Shown: positions 32,874 to 43,373, counted from the first letter of the stretch. The stretch is DNA of 64,000 nt from Streptomyces cirratus (GCF_014650775.1 NZ_BMVP01000014.1:107002-171001); one strand, 5' to 3'. Translations and numbers: made by a program. The notes: generated from the sequence alone by a model not told the origin.

Positions 32874-35072
32874 TCAGCCCTTCTCCAGGTACTGCTCGCG
32901 CTCGGTGTCCAGCAGGGCGTCCAGCGCGGTGCGCAGGCCCGGCAGGCCGGTCAGCTCGGGGTCCTCGGCGACCACGCGGGTGGCTTCCTCGCGGGCCTGG
33001 GCGATGACCTCCTCGTCCTCGATGACCGCGAGCATCCGCAGCGAGGAGCGCACGCCCGACTGGGCCTGGCCGAGCACGTCGCCCTCGCGGCGCTGCTCCA
33101 GGTCGATCCGGGACAGTTCGAATCCGTCGAGGGTGGCGGCGACGGCTGCGAGGCGGGCCCGGGCGGGGCTGGCCTCGTGCATCTCGCTGACCAGGAGGCA
33201 CAGTCCGGGGGCGGAGCCGCGGCCGACGCGGCCGCGCAGCTGGTGGAGCTGGGAGACGCCGAACCGGTCGGCATCCATGATCACCATCACGGTGGAGTTC
33301 GGGACGTTCACCCCGACCTCGATGACGGTGGTGGCGACGAGCACCTTGACCTCGCCGGCGGCGAAGCGGCGCATCACGTCGTCCTTGTCGGCGGGGTCCA
33401 TCCGCCCGTGCAGCACCTCGACCGACAGCCCGGCGAGCGGGCCCTTGACCAGCTGTTCGGCGATCTCCAGGACGGCCAGCGGAGGCCGCTTCTCGCTCTC
33501 GTCCTCGGCGGACTTCTTCTTCGGGTCGTCCGCCTCGTCGCCGATGCGGGGGCAGACGACGTAGGCCTGGTGGCCGTTCTCGACCTCCTCGCGGACCCGC
33601 TCCCAGGCCCGGGCGAGGAAGTGCGGTTTGTCCTTGGCGGGGACCACGTGCGTGGCGATCGGGGAGCGGCCGGCGGGCAGCTGGTCGAGGACGGAGGTCT
33701 CCAGGTCGCCGAAGACGGTCATGGCGACGGTGCGCGGGATGGGGGTGGCGGTCATGACGAGCAGGTGGGGCGGCTGCTTGCCCTTCGAGCGCAGGGCGTC
33801 GCGCTGTTCCACCCCGAAGCGGTGCTGTTCGTCGACCACGACGAGGCCGAGGTCGTGGAAGCGCACCTTGTCCTCGATCAGGGCGTGGGTGCCGATGACG
33901 ATGCCGGCTTCGCCGGTGACCAGGTCGAGGAGTGCCTGCCGCCGGGCGGGCATTCCCATGGAGCCGGTCAGCAGCACCACTTTGGTGCCCTGGTCGCTGC
34001 CGCCGAGCATGCCGCCCTCGGCGAGCTCGCCCATCATCTCGGTGATGGAGCGGTGGTGCTGCTGGGCGAGCACCTCGGTGGGCGCGAGCATCGCGGCCTG
34101 CCCGCCGGAGTCGACGACGGCGAGCATGGCCCGCAGCGCGACCATCGTCTTGCCGGAGCCGACCTCGCCCTGGAGGAGGCGGTGCATGGGGTGTTCGGTG
34201 GCGAGGTCGTCGAAGATCTCCTTGGAGACGCTCTGCTGGCCCTCGGTGAGGGTGAAGGGCAGCTTCGCGTCGAAGGAGTCGAGCAGGCCGCCGGGGCTGG
34301 GGCGGCGGGCAACGGCCGGCAGCTGGGAGTCGGCGTGCCGGCGGCGGGCCAGGGCGACTTGGAGCACGAAGGCCTCGTCCCACTTGAGGCGCTGCCGGGC
34401 GTCCTCGATGTCGGCCTTGGTTCCCGGCCGGTGGATCTTGAGCAGCGCTTCGGGGAGCGGGACCAGGCCGCGCCCCTCGCGCAGCGCCGCGGGGAGCGGG
34501 TCCACGGTCTCCTGGGCCCTGGGCAGGACGGCGTCCACGCACTTGGCGATCTTCCAGGACTCCAGTTTGGCGCAGGCCGGATAGATCGGGATGAGCTGGT
34601 TGGCGAAGGCGGTGGCCGCGTCCCGGTCGGAGGCGTCGGCGCCGAGCGGCTCGTAGGCGGGGTGGGAGAGCTGGAGCTTGCGGTTGAACATGCCGACCTT
34701 GCCCGCGAACATGGCGCGGCTGCCGGGCAGCAGGTCCTTGTGCGGTTTGTGGACGCCCGCGCCGAAGAAGACGAGCTGGAGCCGGCCGCTGCCGTCGGTG
34801 ATGGTGACTTCCAGGCGTTTCCCGCCGCCCCGGCTGCCCTGGTAGGTCAGGAGCCTCGCGTCGGCGACCTGCGCGACGACCGTCACGTGCTCGTCGATCT
34901 GGTCGGCGAGGTCGGCGAGGGGCGTCAGCTCTCCCCGCTCCGCGTACCGCCGCGGGTAGTGGTGGAGGAGGTCCAGGGCCGTGTGCAGGCCGAGCTGCTC
35001 GGCCAGCACCTTCGCGGTGGCGGGGCCGAGCGTCTTCTTGAGGTCTTCGTCGAGCGCGGGCACGTGTTCCAT
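32874..35072 (-). CDS. recG: ATP-dependent DNA helicase RecG
   Basis: Branch-migration helicase acting on stalled forks and Holliday junctions. 732 residues from ATG 35072 (MEHVPALDEDLKK); a TTG at 35093 is possible because the ATG has GGAG only at 12 nt. N-terminal wedge domain, then Walker A GEVGSGKTMVALRAM, Walker B VVVDEQHRFGVEQRDAL, and the helicase motifs TATPIPRT, VIEVGVNVPN and QLRGRVGRG. Upstream lies the DAK-type gene (27-nt gap), downstream rsmD, so this is probably one long operon. Confidence 0.96.
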   Translation of the reverse strand: MEHVPALDEDLKKTLGPATAKVLAEQLGLHTALDLLHHYPRRYAERGELTPLADLADQIDEHVTVVAQVADARLLTYQGSRGGGKRLEVTITDGSGRLQLVFFGAGVHKPHKDLLPGSRAMFAGKVGMFNRKLQLSHPAYEPLGADASDRDAATAFANQLIPIYPACAKLESWKIAKCVDAVLPRAQETVDPLPAALREGRGLVPLPEALLKIHRPGTKADIEDARQRLKWDEAFVLQVALARRRHADSQLPAVARRPSPGGLLDSFDAKLPFTLTEGQQSVSKEIFDDLATEHPMHRLLQGEVGSGKTMVALRAMLAVVDSGGQAAMLAPTEVLAQQHHRSITEMMGELAEGGMLGGSDQGTKVVLLTGSMGMPARRQALLDLVTGEAGIVIGTHALIEDKVRFHDLGLVVVDEQHRFGVEQRDALRSKGKQPPHLLVMTATPIPRTVAMTVFGDLETSVLDQLPAGRSPIATHVVPAKDKPHFLARAWERVREEVENGHQAYVVCPRIGDEADDPKKKSAEDESEKRPPLAVLEIAEQLVKGPLAGLSVEVLHGRMDPADKDDVMRRFAAGEVKVLVATTVIEVGVNVPNSTVMVIMDADRFGVSQLHQLRGRVGRGSAPGLCLLVSEMHEASPARARLAAVAATLDGFELSRIDLEQRREGDVLGQAQSGVRSSLRMLAVIEDEEVIAQAREEATRVVAEDPELTGLPGLRTALDALLDTEREQYLEKG

Positions 35073-35098
35073 TGCACACCATGGCTCCGACAACGCGG

Positions 35099-36751
35099 CT
35101 ATTCGACCCCGATGAGCAGCGGCGCCGAGTACCGGCCGCCGCGGTAGGTGACGGTGTCGACCGCCAGGTGCCCGTGCTGGACGTACGCCTCCAGGCGCGC
35201 CGCGAGGGCATCGGGGACCTCCGGTCCGAGGACGAGGGTGACGAGTTCCCCGCCGGAGCCGAGCATCCGCGCCAGGACGGCCTCCGCGGTCTCAGGCAGG
35301 CCCGATCCGATGACGGCGACGTCGCCGTCGATGAGGCCGAGCACGTCCCCGGCCTGGCAGATGCCGACGGAGGTGAAGGACTGCCGTTCGGCGACGGCCA
35401 GTTCCCCGTAGCGGGTGGCGCCCGCGGCGGCCGTCATGGCCACCACGTCCTCGTCGAAGGTGGCGTCCTGGTCGTGCACGGCGAGCGCGGCCAGGCCCTG
35501 GACCGCCGAGCGGGTGGGGATCACGGCCACGCGTACGCCGTCGGCGCGGGCCTCCTCGGCGGCCGCGGAAGCCGCCGCGCGCCACTCGCTGTCGTTGGGC
35601 AGCACGACCACCTCGCGGGCATGGGCCAGCCGGATCGCGTCGGCCAGTCCGGCGGCCGCCGGTGCCTCCCCGGGCCGGGCGAGGACGGTGGTCGCGCCCG
35701 CGTCCCCGCACAGGCCGGCCAGTCCCTCGCCCGGGACGACGGCGACCACGGCCCGCTGGACCCGCTCGGTCCGCGCGCGGCGCCGCTCGTCGCCGAAGTG
35801 GGTGATGCGGATGCGGTAGGGCCGCCCGGCGACCACCCCGGCCTCCACGGCCGCCCCGGGGTCGTCGACGTGGACGTGGACGTTCCAGAGCCCCTCGCCG
35901 CCGACCACCACCAGCGAGTCGCCGAGCCCGTCCAGCCGGGCCCGCAGGGTGGCCACGGCGACTTCGGTGGCCTCCAGCAGGTAGATCACCTCGTACGCGG
36001 GCCCGCCCAGGTCCTGCGCCTCGCAGGGCTGCGGCGGCTGCGGTACGGGCACGGCCCGGCCGCGTACGGGTTCCGGGGCGGGCTCTTGGCCGGACAGGGC
36101 CTGCCACAGTGCCCCGAGTACGGCGACCACCCCGCAGCCCCCGGCGTCGACCACCCCGGCCCGGCCCAGCGCGGCCAGCTGCCCCGGGGTCTCGGCGAGG
36201 GCGGCGCGGGCCCCGTCGTAGGCGGCGCGGGCCACGTCGGCGGCGGTCCCGGCGGCGGCGCCGGCCGCCCGCGCCGCGGCGGTGGCGACGGTGAGCATCG
36301 TCCCCTCCACGGGGTGCGCGACGGCCTGGTACGCCTCCTCGGCCGCCCGGGCCAGCGCCTGCGCGAGCATCGGGCCCGGCGCCTGTGCCCGCCGGTCCGG
36401 TTCCGCGCCCAGTACGTCGGCCACCCCGCGCAGCAGCTGGGCGAGGATGGTGCCGGAGTTGCCCCGGGCGCCTATGAGGGCTCCGTGTGCGAAGGCCCGT
36501 ACGGCTTCGGGGAGGGAGGGGGCGGCCGTGGTCCGCGTCACGTCCTCGAAGGCGGCGGCCAGCTCGCGGTCGGCGGACTCGGCGGTGAGGTAGAGGTTCG
36601 TGCCGGTGTCGGCGTCGGCGACGGGGTAGACGTTGATGGCGTCGATGTCCTCGCGGGCCCGGTCCAGGGCGGCCAGGGCCAGCGAACTCCAGGTGCGCAC
36701 CGCTTCGGCGTCGAGCTCGTCGGCGGACTGCGGCGCAGGCTCGTGCGGCAC
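35099..36751 (-). CDS. DAK2/FakA-like kinase-domain protein
   Basis: 550-residue cytosolic protein. GTG 36751 has AAGGAGG at a proper distance. The N-terminal DhaL/DAK2 domain carries the ADP-Mg motif INVYPVADADTGTNLYLT, where FakA-type proteins have FPVPDGDTGTN, then RGNSGTILAQLLRG and the second DAGGCGV loop. The C-terminal half matches the FakA C-terminal region (NDSEWRAAAS; ICQAGDVLGLIDGDVAVIG). In Firmicutes FakA phosphorylates FakB-bound fatty acids; no fakB is adjacent. The position upstream of recG and divergent from rpmB is conserved in actinobacteria. Kinase activity on fatty acids is a family-based inference. Confidence 0.85.
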   Translation of the reverse strand: MPHEPAPQSADELDAEAVRTWSSLALAALDRAREDIDAINVYPVADADTGTNLYLTAESADRELAAAFEDVTRTTAAPSLPEAVRAFAHGALIGARGNSGTILAQLLRGVADVLGAEPDRRAQAPGPMLAQALARAAEEAYQAVAHPVEGTMLTVATAAARAAGAAAGTAADVARAAYDGARAALAETPGQLAALGRAGVVDAGGCGVVAVLGALWQALSGQEPAPEPVRGRAVPVPQPPQPCEAQDLGGPAYEVIYLLEATEVAVATLRARLDGLGDSLVVVGGEGLWNVHVHVDDPGAAVEAGVVAGRPYRIRITHFGDERRRARTERVQRAVVAVVPGEGLAGLCGDAGATTVLARPGEAPAAAGLADAIRLAHAREVVVLPNDSEWRAAASAAAEEARADGVRVAVIPTRSAVQGLAALAVHDQDATFDEDVVAMTAAAGATRYGELAVAERQSFTSVGICQAGDVLGLIDGDVAVIGSGLPETAEAVLARMLGSGGELVTLVLGPEVPDALAARLEAYVQHGHLAVDTVTYRGGRYSAPLLIGVE

Positions 36752-36840
36752 CGGGCGTTCCTCCTTGTGCGGGCCAGGGTTCACCGCAGGGTAACGAAGG
36801 CCGGCCGCCCGGGGCGGGGCCGGTGGAGCCCATGGTAGTT

Positions 36841-36869
36841 TTCTTGGACGGGCGCAGTCGTTGTATGCT
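36841..36869 (+). promoter_or_regulatory. Putative rpmB promoter
   Basis: TTCTTG (36841-36846), 17-bp spacer, TATGCT (36864-36869), about 112 nt upstream of the rpmB GTG. Assigned by eye. Confidence 0.45.
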
Positions 36870-36981
36870 GCTCCGGTTGCCCGATGAGAGTCGGGCCATT
36901 TCCCCCGGCAAACCACTTCGGATCTCTGATTCCGGTGCGCCGGATTCACTGTAAGTGCATCTGAAGTCTTTGGAGTGACCT

Positions 36982-37167
36982 GTGGCTGCCAACTGCGACG
37001 TTTGCGCCAAGGGGCCGAGCTTCGGCAACAACATCTCCCACTCGCACCGCCGCACCTCGCGTCGCTGGAACCCGAACATCCAGCGCGTCCGTGCCGTGGT
37101 CAATGGGACGCCGAAGCGCCTCAACGCCTGCACCTCGTGCATCAAGGCCGGCAAGGTCTCGCGCTGA
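36982..37167 (+). CDS. rpmB: 50S ribosomal protein L28
   Basis: 61-residue protein from GTG 36982, with GGAG about 8 nt upstream. N-terminus VAANCDVCAKGPSFGNN and RRTSRRWNPNIQ identify L28; CDVC and CTSC give the four cysteines of the zinc-containing form. Streptomyces often have a second, zinc-independent L28 elsewhere. Monocistronic, followed by two strong hairpins. Confidence 0.96.
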   Translation: MAANCDVCAKGPSFGNNISHSHRRTSRRWNPNIQRVRAVVNGTPKRLNACTSCIKAGKVSR

Positions 37168-37208
37168 CGCCTTCCGTCGTCGTAGCGCAGCCCTTTCCGG
37201 TTGCCAAG

Positions 37209-37285
37209 AAGGCCGGTCCACCCAGTGGACCGGCCTTTTGCCTTTCCCGCGCGTGTGGGGCCGGTGGGTCCACCGGCCCCACACG
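37209..37285. terminator. Two tandem terminators between rpmB and thiD
   Basis: First hairpin: 13-bp perfect stem 37209-37221 with 37225-37237, then TT. Second: 16-bp perfect palindrome 37252-37267 with 37270-37285. They separate convergent rpmB and thiD. Confidence 0.85.
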
Positions 37286-37336
37286 TCGTTGCCCGGCCGT
37301 CCGGACCGGTGGCGGGCCCGACGGGGTGGGCAGGGC

Positions 37337-38133
<797 letters not shown>

Positions 38134-38137
<4 letters not shown>

Positions 38138-39117
38138 CGCGGGGGTTCCTCGTCGGCCGGGTCGGCGCCGAAGTGGTCCCACCCGCCGGTGCTGGTCCAG
38201 GGGGCGCCGTCGACGGTCACCTGGGGCAGCGCGGAGCGGTTCTGCACCTCGCCGATCACCTTCCAGCGGGCGGGCAGTTTCACGTCGGGCGGGAAGGTCG
38301 CCACGATCGCGTGGTCCTCACCTCCGGTGAGGACCCACTGGAGCGGGTCCACGCCGACCGCCTGGCCGATGTCGTACATCTGGCTCGGGATGTCGACGGC
38401 CGCGGAGCGCAGGTCGATCCGTACCTTGCTGGCCTCGGCGATGTGACCGAGGTCGGCGACCAGGCCGTCACTGACGTCGGTCATGGCGGTGGCGCCGAGG
38501 CCGGCGGCGGCGGGGCCCGCGTGGTAGGGCGGCTCGGGGCGCCGGTGGGCCTCCACGAAGGCCCGCGGGGAGCGGAAGCCGCGCGAGAGCACCGCGAAGC
38601 CGGCCGCGGACCAGCCGAGCCAGCCGGTGACGGCCACCACGTCGCCGGGGCGGGCGCCGGAGCGCAGCACCGGTTCGTGGTTGCGCAGGTCGCCCAGGGC
38701 GGTGATGGCGACGGTGATGGTGTCGCCGCGCACGACGTCGCCTCCGACCACGGCCGCGCCGGCGACCTGGCACTCGTCGCGGATGCCGTCCATCAGCTCG
38801 GTGGGCCAGGTCACCGGCAGTTCCGCCGGGACGACGAGGCCGAGCAGGAGCGCGGTCGGCACCGCGCCCATGGCGGCGATGTCGGCGAGGTTCTGGGCGG
38901 CGGCCTTTCGGCCGACGTCGTAGGCCGTGGACCAGTCGCGCCGGAAGTGCCGGCCTTCCAGCAGGATGTCCGTACTCGCCACGACCCGTCGGTCGGGGGC
39001 CGACACCACCGCGGCGTCGTCCCCGGGTCCGAGCCGGACCGCCGGGGTGGTGGTGAGCCGTGAGGTGAGCTCCCGAATGAGCCCGAACTCCCCCAGCTCG
39101 CCCACAGTGCCCTTCAT
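38134..39117 (-). CDS. thiL: Thiamine-monophosphate kinase
   Basis: Phosphorylates thiamine monophosphate to the active diphosphate. 327 residues from ATG 39117 with AAGGGG upstream. Family motifs: RLGPGDDAAVV, VVASTDILLEGRHF, AAQNLADIAAMGAVPTA, VVGGDVVRGD, TDVSDGLVADLGHI and GGEDHAI. Two TTGACG hexamers, 13 bp apart, lie about 60-75 nt upstream on the - strand and may be promoter elements. No thiamine riboswitch sequence was recognised in the 245-bp leader. Confidence 0.95.
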
Positions 39118-39362
39118 CGCTGTGCCCCTTCTTGCCCAGTCCGCTTGCGGTCGCGAGCCGTCACAGCTCTGGGTACCGTCAACAGATACGTCAACTTCTG
39201 CTCCATGTGCGCCCCGCCGTGCGCGGTGCCGGGCTCGCGGGTCTCCCCGTGGCGCTCGGCGACGCGGTACCGTGGCGTCCCTTCTTCCCCGGGCCCACCC
39301 GCAGTTCCAGGGCCCAACCGAAGGTTAGGGGAAATGATCCTCGTGGCCGCCCTGGAGGTTCC

Positions 39363-39596
39363 GTGGTACAGGCGTACATCCTCATCCAGACCGAGGTGGG
39401 CAAGGCGTCGTTCGTCGCCGAGTCCATCGGCCGGATCCCGGGGGTGATCCAAGCCGAGGACGTGACGGGCCCGTACGACGTGATCGTGCGCGCCCAGGCC
39501 GACACCGTCGACGATCTCGGCCGCATGGTGGTCGCCAAGGTCCAGCAGGTGGAGGGGATCACCCGCACCTTGACCTGCCCCGTGGTCCATCTGTAG
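39363..39596 (+). CDS. Stand-alone Lrp/AsnC ligand-binding (RAM) domain protein
   Basis: 77-residue protein from GTG 39363 (VVQAYILIQTEVGKA) with GGAGG only 4 nt upstream. It is a single alpha-beta RAM domain as at the C-terminus of Lrp/AsnC regulators (VIQAEDVTGPYDVIVRAQAD), without a DNA-binding helix-turn-helix. Such single-domain proteins are widespread in actinobacteria and may bind amino acids or modulate Lrp complexes. Divergent from thiL, 19 nt before the lipoprotein gene, so the two are probably co-transcribed. Confidence 0.88.
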   Translation: MVQAYILIQTEVGKASFVAESIGRIPGVIQAEDVTGPYDVIVRAQADTVDDLGRMVVAKVQQVEGITRTLTCPVVHL

Positions 39597-39615
39597 CCCC
39601 GTCTACTCTTGGCCG

Positions 39616-40119
39616 GTGATGTCTGCACACCACCGGCCGCTGCGTCTCCTGGCCCTGCCCGCCTGCACCGCCCTGCTGGCCCTGGCGGGCTGCGCTCCGG
39701 ATGGTTCACCGGCCCGGCTGGAGCCACCGCCCACGCCGCCCGCCGAGGTCGCGGGACTCTGTGCGGCACTGCACGAGGAGCTCCCGGACTCGGTGGCCGG
39801 TCTGGAGCGGACCGGCACCGCACCGCAGTCGCCGCTGACCGCCTCTTGGGGCGGTTCGGCGATCGTACTGCGGTGCGGTATCCCCAAGCCGCCGCGGATG
39901 GCCGATCCGAAGCAGGACGGCGTCGAGGTCAACGGAGTGGGCTGGCTGGTGGAGAAGGTGCCCGACGGCGAGGGCGGCGGCTACCGGTTCACGACCGGGC
40001 TGCGGCTGGCGTACACCGAAGTCCGGGTGGACAAGGAGCACGCCACCGACGCGCAGATGCTGGTCGGGCTCTCCGCGGCGGTCGCCAAGACCGTTCCCGA
40101 GGGCATCGCCTCCTACTGA
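39616..40119 (+). CDS. DUF3515-type lipoprotein
   Basis: 167 residues from GTG 39616 (ATG 39619 equally possible). N-terminal lipoprotein signal with lipobox LALAGC, so Cys about residue 26 is lipidated. The mature part contains VAGLERTGTAPQSPLTASWG and IVLRCGIPKP, matching the actinobacterial DUF3515 family of unknown function. The conserved chromosomal position between an Lrp-like gene and ddl is shared with other streptomycetes (from memory). Ends at a strong terminator shared with ddl. Confidence 0.82.
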   Translation: MMSAHHRPLRLLALPACTALLALAGCAPDGSPARLEPPPTPPAEVAGLCAALHEELPDSVAGLERTGTAPQSPLTASWGGSAIVLRCGIPKPPRMADPKQDGVEVNGVGWLVEKVPDGEGGGYRFTTGLRLAYTEVRVDKEHATDAQMLVGLSAAVAKTVPEGIASY

Positions 40120-40146
40120 GGCACCGCCCTCTCCCCCGTTCCCACG

Positions 40147-40180
40147 AGGACCGCCCGCCGGAGATCCGGCGGGCGGTCCT
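40147..40180. terminator. Terminator between lipoprotein gene and ddl
   Basis: Perfect 15-bp stem (40147-40161 with 40166-40180), AGAT loop, followed by TT on the + strand; convergent genes on both sides. Confidence 0.87.
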
Positions 40181-40203
40181 TTCGTGCGTGGGCCCGGCCC
40201 GGG

Positions 40204-41358
40204 TCAGCGCAGTCCGGTGGAGCGGCGCAGCGCGGCCTGGATCAGGAGGTCCACCAGCTCCGGGTACTCGACGCCCGACTCCTGCCACATGCGCGGGTAC
40301 ATGGAGATGGGGGTGAAGCCCGGCATGGTGTTGATCTCGTTGATGACGAAGGTGCCGTCCTCGGTGAGGAAGAAGTCGGCGCGTACCAGGCCCTCGCAGG
40401 AGGCGGCCTCGAAGGCCTCGACCGCGAGCCGCTGCACCTCGGCGGTCTGCTCCGGGGTGAGCGGGGCGGGCACGATCCCGGAGGCGGAGTCGATGTACTT
40501 CGCCTCGAAGTCGTAGAAATCGTGGCTGGACACCGGCGGGATCTCGGCCGGGGCGCTCGCGCGGGGCCCGTCCTCGAATTCCAGCACGCCGCACTCGATC
40601 TCGCGGCCGCGCAGCAGCGCCTCCACGATGATCTTCGGGTCGTGGCGCTGGGCCTCGGCGACGGCCGCGTCGAGGGCGGCGGGGTCGTCGACCTTGGTGA
40701 TGCCGATGGAGGAGCCGGCCCGGGCGGGCTTGATGAACAGCGGCCAGCCGTGTTCGGCGGCGAAGTCCAGGATCTTGCCGCGGGCGGCGTCCGGGTCGGC
40801 CCACTCGCGGGGGCGGATGGTCACGTACGGGCCGACGTTCAGCCCGAAGGAGGTGAACACCCGCTTCATGTAGTCCTTGTCCTGGCCGACGGCCGAGGCG
40901 AGGACTCCGGAACCGACGTACGGGACGCCGGCGAGTTCCAGGAGCCCCTGGAGGGTGCCGTCCTCGCCGTACGGGCCGTGCAGCACGGGGAAGACGACGT
41001 CGACCTCGCCCAGGGCCTTGGGAACGGCGCCCGGCTCGGTGTAGACGACCTCGCGGTTCGCCGGGTCGACGGAGAGGACGACCGCGCCGTCCGCGGAGTC
41101 CGCGAGCTGGTCGACGTTCGGGAGCTTCCGGTCGGCGATGGCCATCCGGGAGGGCTCGTCGGCGGTCAGCGCCCACCGGCCGTCCGTGGTGATGCCGATG
41201 GGCAGCACCTCGTACTTGGACCGGTCGATGGAGCGCAGCACGGCGCCCGCCGTGACGACCGAGATGGCGTGTTCCGAGCTGCGGCCGCCGAACACGACGG
41301 CCACGCGGGGCTTGCGGCCCTGCTGCTCAGGGGTCTGGGGGAGGTTCTCGCTGCTCAT
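40204..41358 (-). CDS. ddl: D-alanine--D-alanine ligase
   Basis: Cell-wall precursor enzyme. 384 residues from ATG 41358. ATP-grasp motifs: VAVVFGGRSSEHAIS near the N-terminus, FPVLHGPYGEDGTLQG, FIKPARAGSSIGI, the omega-loop region DFYDFEAKYID keeping the tyrosine expected for D-Ala-D-Ala (rather than D-Ala-D-Lac) ligases, and INEINTMPGFTPISMYP. It lies 39 nt downstream of gpsA in the same direction, so plsC-gpsA-ddl is likely one unit. Confidence 0.95.
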   Translation of the reverse strand: MSSENLPQTPEQQGRKPRVAVVFGGRSSEHAISVVTAGAVLRSIDRSKYEVLPIGITTDGRWALTADEPSRMAIADRKLPNVDQLADSADGAVVLSVDPANREVVYTEPGAVPKALGEVDVVFPVLHGPYGEDGTLQGLLELAGVPYVGSGVLASAVGQDKDYMKRVFTSFGLNVGPYVTIRPREWADPDAARGKILDFAAEHGWPLFIKPARAGSSIGITKVDDPAALDAAVAEAQRHDPKIIVEALLRGREIECGVLEFEDGPRASAPAEIPPVSSHDFYDFEAKYIDSASGIVPAPLTPEQTAEVQRLAVEAFEAASCEGLVRADFFLTEDGTFVINEINTMPGFTPISMYPRMWQESGVEYPELVDLLIQAALRRSTGLR

Positions 41359-41397
41359 ATCGCCACGAGAGTACCCGCTCGGACGTCCGGAAAGGAC

Positions 41398-42408
41398 TCA
41401 GCGGCGTTCCGGTTTGGCGCTGCGGCTCATGAGTTCCTTCAACGCGACCAGCGTGGGCTTGCCGTGGTGCACGATGTCGACGACCGTCTCGGTGATCGGC
41501 ATGTCCACTCCGTGCCGGTGGGCCAGATCTGCCACGGACTGGCAGGACTTGACCCCTTCCGCGGTCTGCTTGGTGACCGCGATGGTCTCCTCCAGGGTCA
41601 TCCCGCGGCCGAGGTTCGTGCCGAAGGTGTGGTTCCTGGAGAGCGGCGAGGAGCAGGTGGCGACCAGGTCGCCGAGGCCGGCGAGGCCGGAGAAGGTGAG
41701 CGGGTCCGCGCCCATGGCGAGGCCGAGGCGGGTCGTCTCGGCGAGGCCGCGGGTGATCAGCGAGCCCTTGGTGTTGTCGCCCAGCCCCATGCCGTCCGCG
41801 ATGCCGACGGCGAGGCCGATGACGTTCTTGACGGCGCCGCCAAGCTCGCAGCCGACCACGTCGGTGTTGGTGTACGGGCGGAAGTACGGCGTGTGGCAGG
41901 CGGCCTGGAGGCGCCGGGCGACGGCTTCGTCCACGCAGGCCACCACGGACGCGGCGGGCTGGCGGGCGGCGATCTCGCGGGCCAGGTTGGGCCCGGTGAC
42001 GACGGCGACGCGCTCGGCGGGGACACCGGCGACCTCTTCGATGACCTCGCTCATCCGCTTGGCGGTGCCGAGTTCGATGCCCTTCATCAGGGAGACGAGC
42101 ACGGTGTCGGGGGCCAGCAGCGGCGCCCAGGCGGCCAGGTTGCCGCGCAGGGTCTGGGAGGGGATGGCGAGGACCGTGAAGTCGGCGCCCTCGGCGGCTT
42201 CGGCGGCGTCGGTGGTGGCCCGGATGTTGCCGGGAAGTTCGACGCCGGGCAGGTAGTCGGGGTTGCTCCGGCCGGTGTTGACGGCGTCGGCCAGCTCCTT
42301 GCGGCGTCCCCAGAGGGTCACCTCGCAGCCGGCGTCGGCGAGGACCATGGCGAACGCCGTGCCCCAGGAGCCGGTTCCGTACACGGCTGCCTTCACGGGA
42401 CCTGTCAC
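41398..42408 (-). CDS. gpsA: NAD(P)H-dependent glycerol-3-phosphate dehydrogenase
   Basis: Makes sn-glycerol-3-phosphate for phospholipids. 336 residues from GTG 42408, overlapping the plsC stop (GTGA). Rossmann motif VYGTGSWGTAFAMVLADAG near the N-terminus; substrate-side motifs ELGGAVKNVIGLAVGIADGMGLGDNTK, containing the catalytic lysine, and SRNHTFG. Together with plsC upstream it supplies two early steps of phosphatidic acid formation. Confidence 0.96.
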   Translation of the reverse strand: MTGPVKAAVYGTGSWGTAFAMVLADAGCEVTLWGRRKELADAVNTGRSNPDYLPGVELPGNIRATTDAAEAAEGADFTVLAIPSQTLRGNLAAWAPLLAPDTVLVSLMKGIELGTAKRMSEVIEEVAGVPAERVAVVTGPNLAREIAARQPAASVVACVDEAVARRLQAACHTPYFRPYTNTDVVGCELGGAVKNVIGLAVGIADGMGLGDNTKGSLITRGLAETTRLGLAMGADPLTFSGLAGLGDLVATCSSPLSRNHTFGTNLGRGMTLEETIAVTKQTAEGVKSCQSVADLAHRHGVDMPITETVVDIVHHGKPTLVALKELMSRSAKPERR

Positions 42409-43157
42409 TTCATGCCCTCCCCCGCGGCCTTGCGCCGCTGTTCAGCCCTGGCTTTGCGGTGGTCGTACGGCTGCTCGGGCGCCTTCTCGCCGCGCAGTTC
42501 CTCCAGCAGCCCGGTGACCGCCGCCATGATGGCCTCGGTGGCCGCCTTGAGCACGTCGGGGGTGGGCTCGCGGTCGTAGAACTCGGAGAGGTCCACGGGC
42601 GGTCCGGCGAGCACCTGGAGGGTCTTGCGGGGGAACAGGCTGAGCTTGTTCTCCTTGGCGTAGGGCGGCATCGCGAGGTTCGCGCCCCACTGGGCCACCG
42701 GGATGACGGGGGCCCTGGTGACCAGTGCCACCCTGGCCACACCGGTCTTTCCGGCCATGGGCCACATCCCGGGGTCGCGGGTCAGGGTGCCCTCGGGGTA
42801 GAAGGCCACGCATTCCCCGCGTTCGATGGCGGCGACGGCCGCCCGGAAGGCGTCCAGGGCGTTGGTGGTCTCCCGGTAGACGGGGATCTGTCCCGAGCCG
42901 CGCAGGATCATGCCGACGAACGGCACCTTGAACAGGGCGGCCTTCGCGAGCAGCCGCGGCACCCTGCCGGTGTTGTACTGGAAGTGCGCGTAGGACAGCG
43001 GGTCCAAGTACGAGTTGTGATTGACGGCGGTGATAAAACCGCCGTCGGCCGGAATGTGCTCCATTCCCCGCCAGTCCCGCTTGAAGAGCACTACCAGCGG
43101 CGGTTTCGCAATGACCGCCGCCAGGCGGTACCAGAAGCCGATTCTGCGGCGGGACAC
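42405..43157 (-). CDS. plsC: 1-acyl-sn-glycerol-3-phosphate acyltransferase family protein
   Basis: 250 residues from GTG 43157 with GAGGAAGG upstream. The acyltransferase motif NHNSYLD (HxxxxD type), the glycerophosphate-binding segment RGSGQIPVYRET, and FYPEGTLTRDPG are all present. A weakly hydrophobic N-terminal helix suits membrane association. It is coupled to gpsA by a 4-nt overlap, which supports a role in phosphatidic acid synthesis. Divergent from the cofC/fbiD gene. Confidence 0.92.
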   Translation of the reverse strand: MSRRRIGFWYRLAAVIAKPPLVVLFKRDWRGMEHIPADGGFITAVNHNSYLDPLSYAHFQYNTGRVPRLLAKAALFKVPFVGMILRGSGQIPVYRETTNALDAFRAAVAAIERGECVAFYPEGTLTRDPGMWPMAGKTGVARVALVTRAPVIPVAQWGANLAMPPYAKENKLSLFPRKTLQVLAGPPVDLSEFYDREPTPDVLKAATEAIMAAVTGLLEELRGEKAPEQPYDHRKARAEQRRKAAGEGMK

Positions 43158-43373
43158 TCGGACACCTTCCTCTAGGACCGGGGCGCGCTGGCACCTCGCG
43201 GGCCGGACAAGTGTCGCCCCAGGTCCGGTCTCTGTCGAGAACACCGTACGCCCCGCTCAGGCCGCCCGACCCACCCGTGTCCGGGCTGAGGAGACAATGG
43301 GGCGACTGATGACCGGGCCGTGACCTGACCACGGCCCGAACGCGTGCGGGGGCGCACCGGAGGGAAGGGGGCC

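Noticed and set aside
38880..39362. Possible thiamine (TPP) riboswitch upstream of thiL
   Set aside because: I could not find the conserved TPP-aptamer core in the leader on the - strand.
42442..43332. Alternative - strand frame overlapping plsC
   Set aside because: Out-of-frame shadow; the plsC frame carries NHNSYLD and PEGT motifs.
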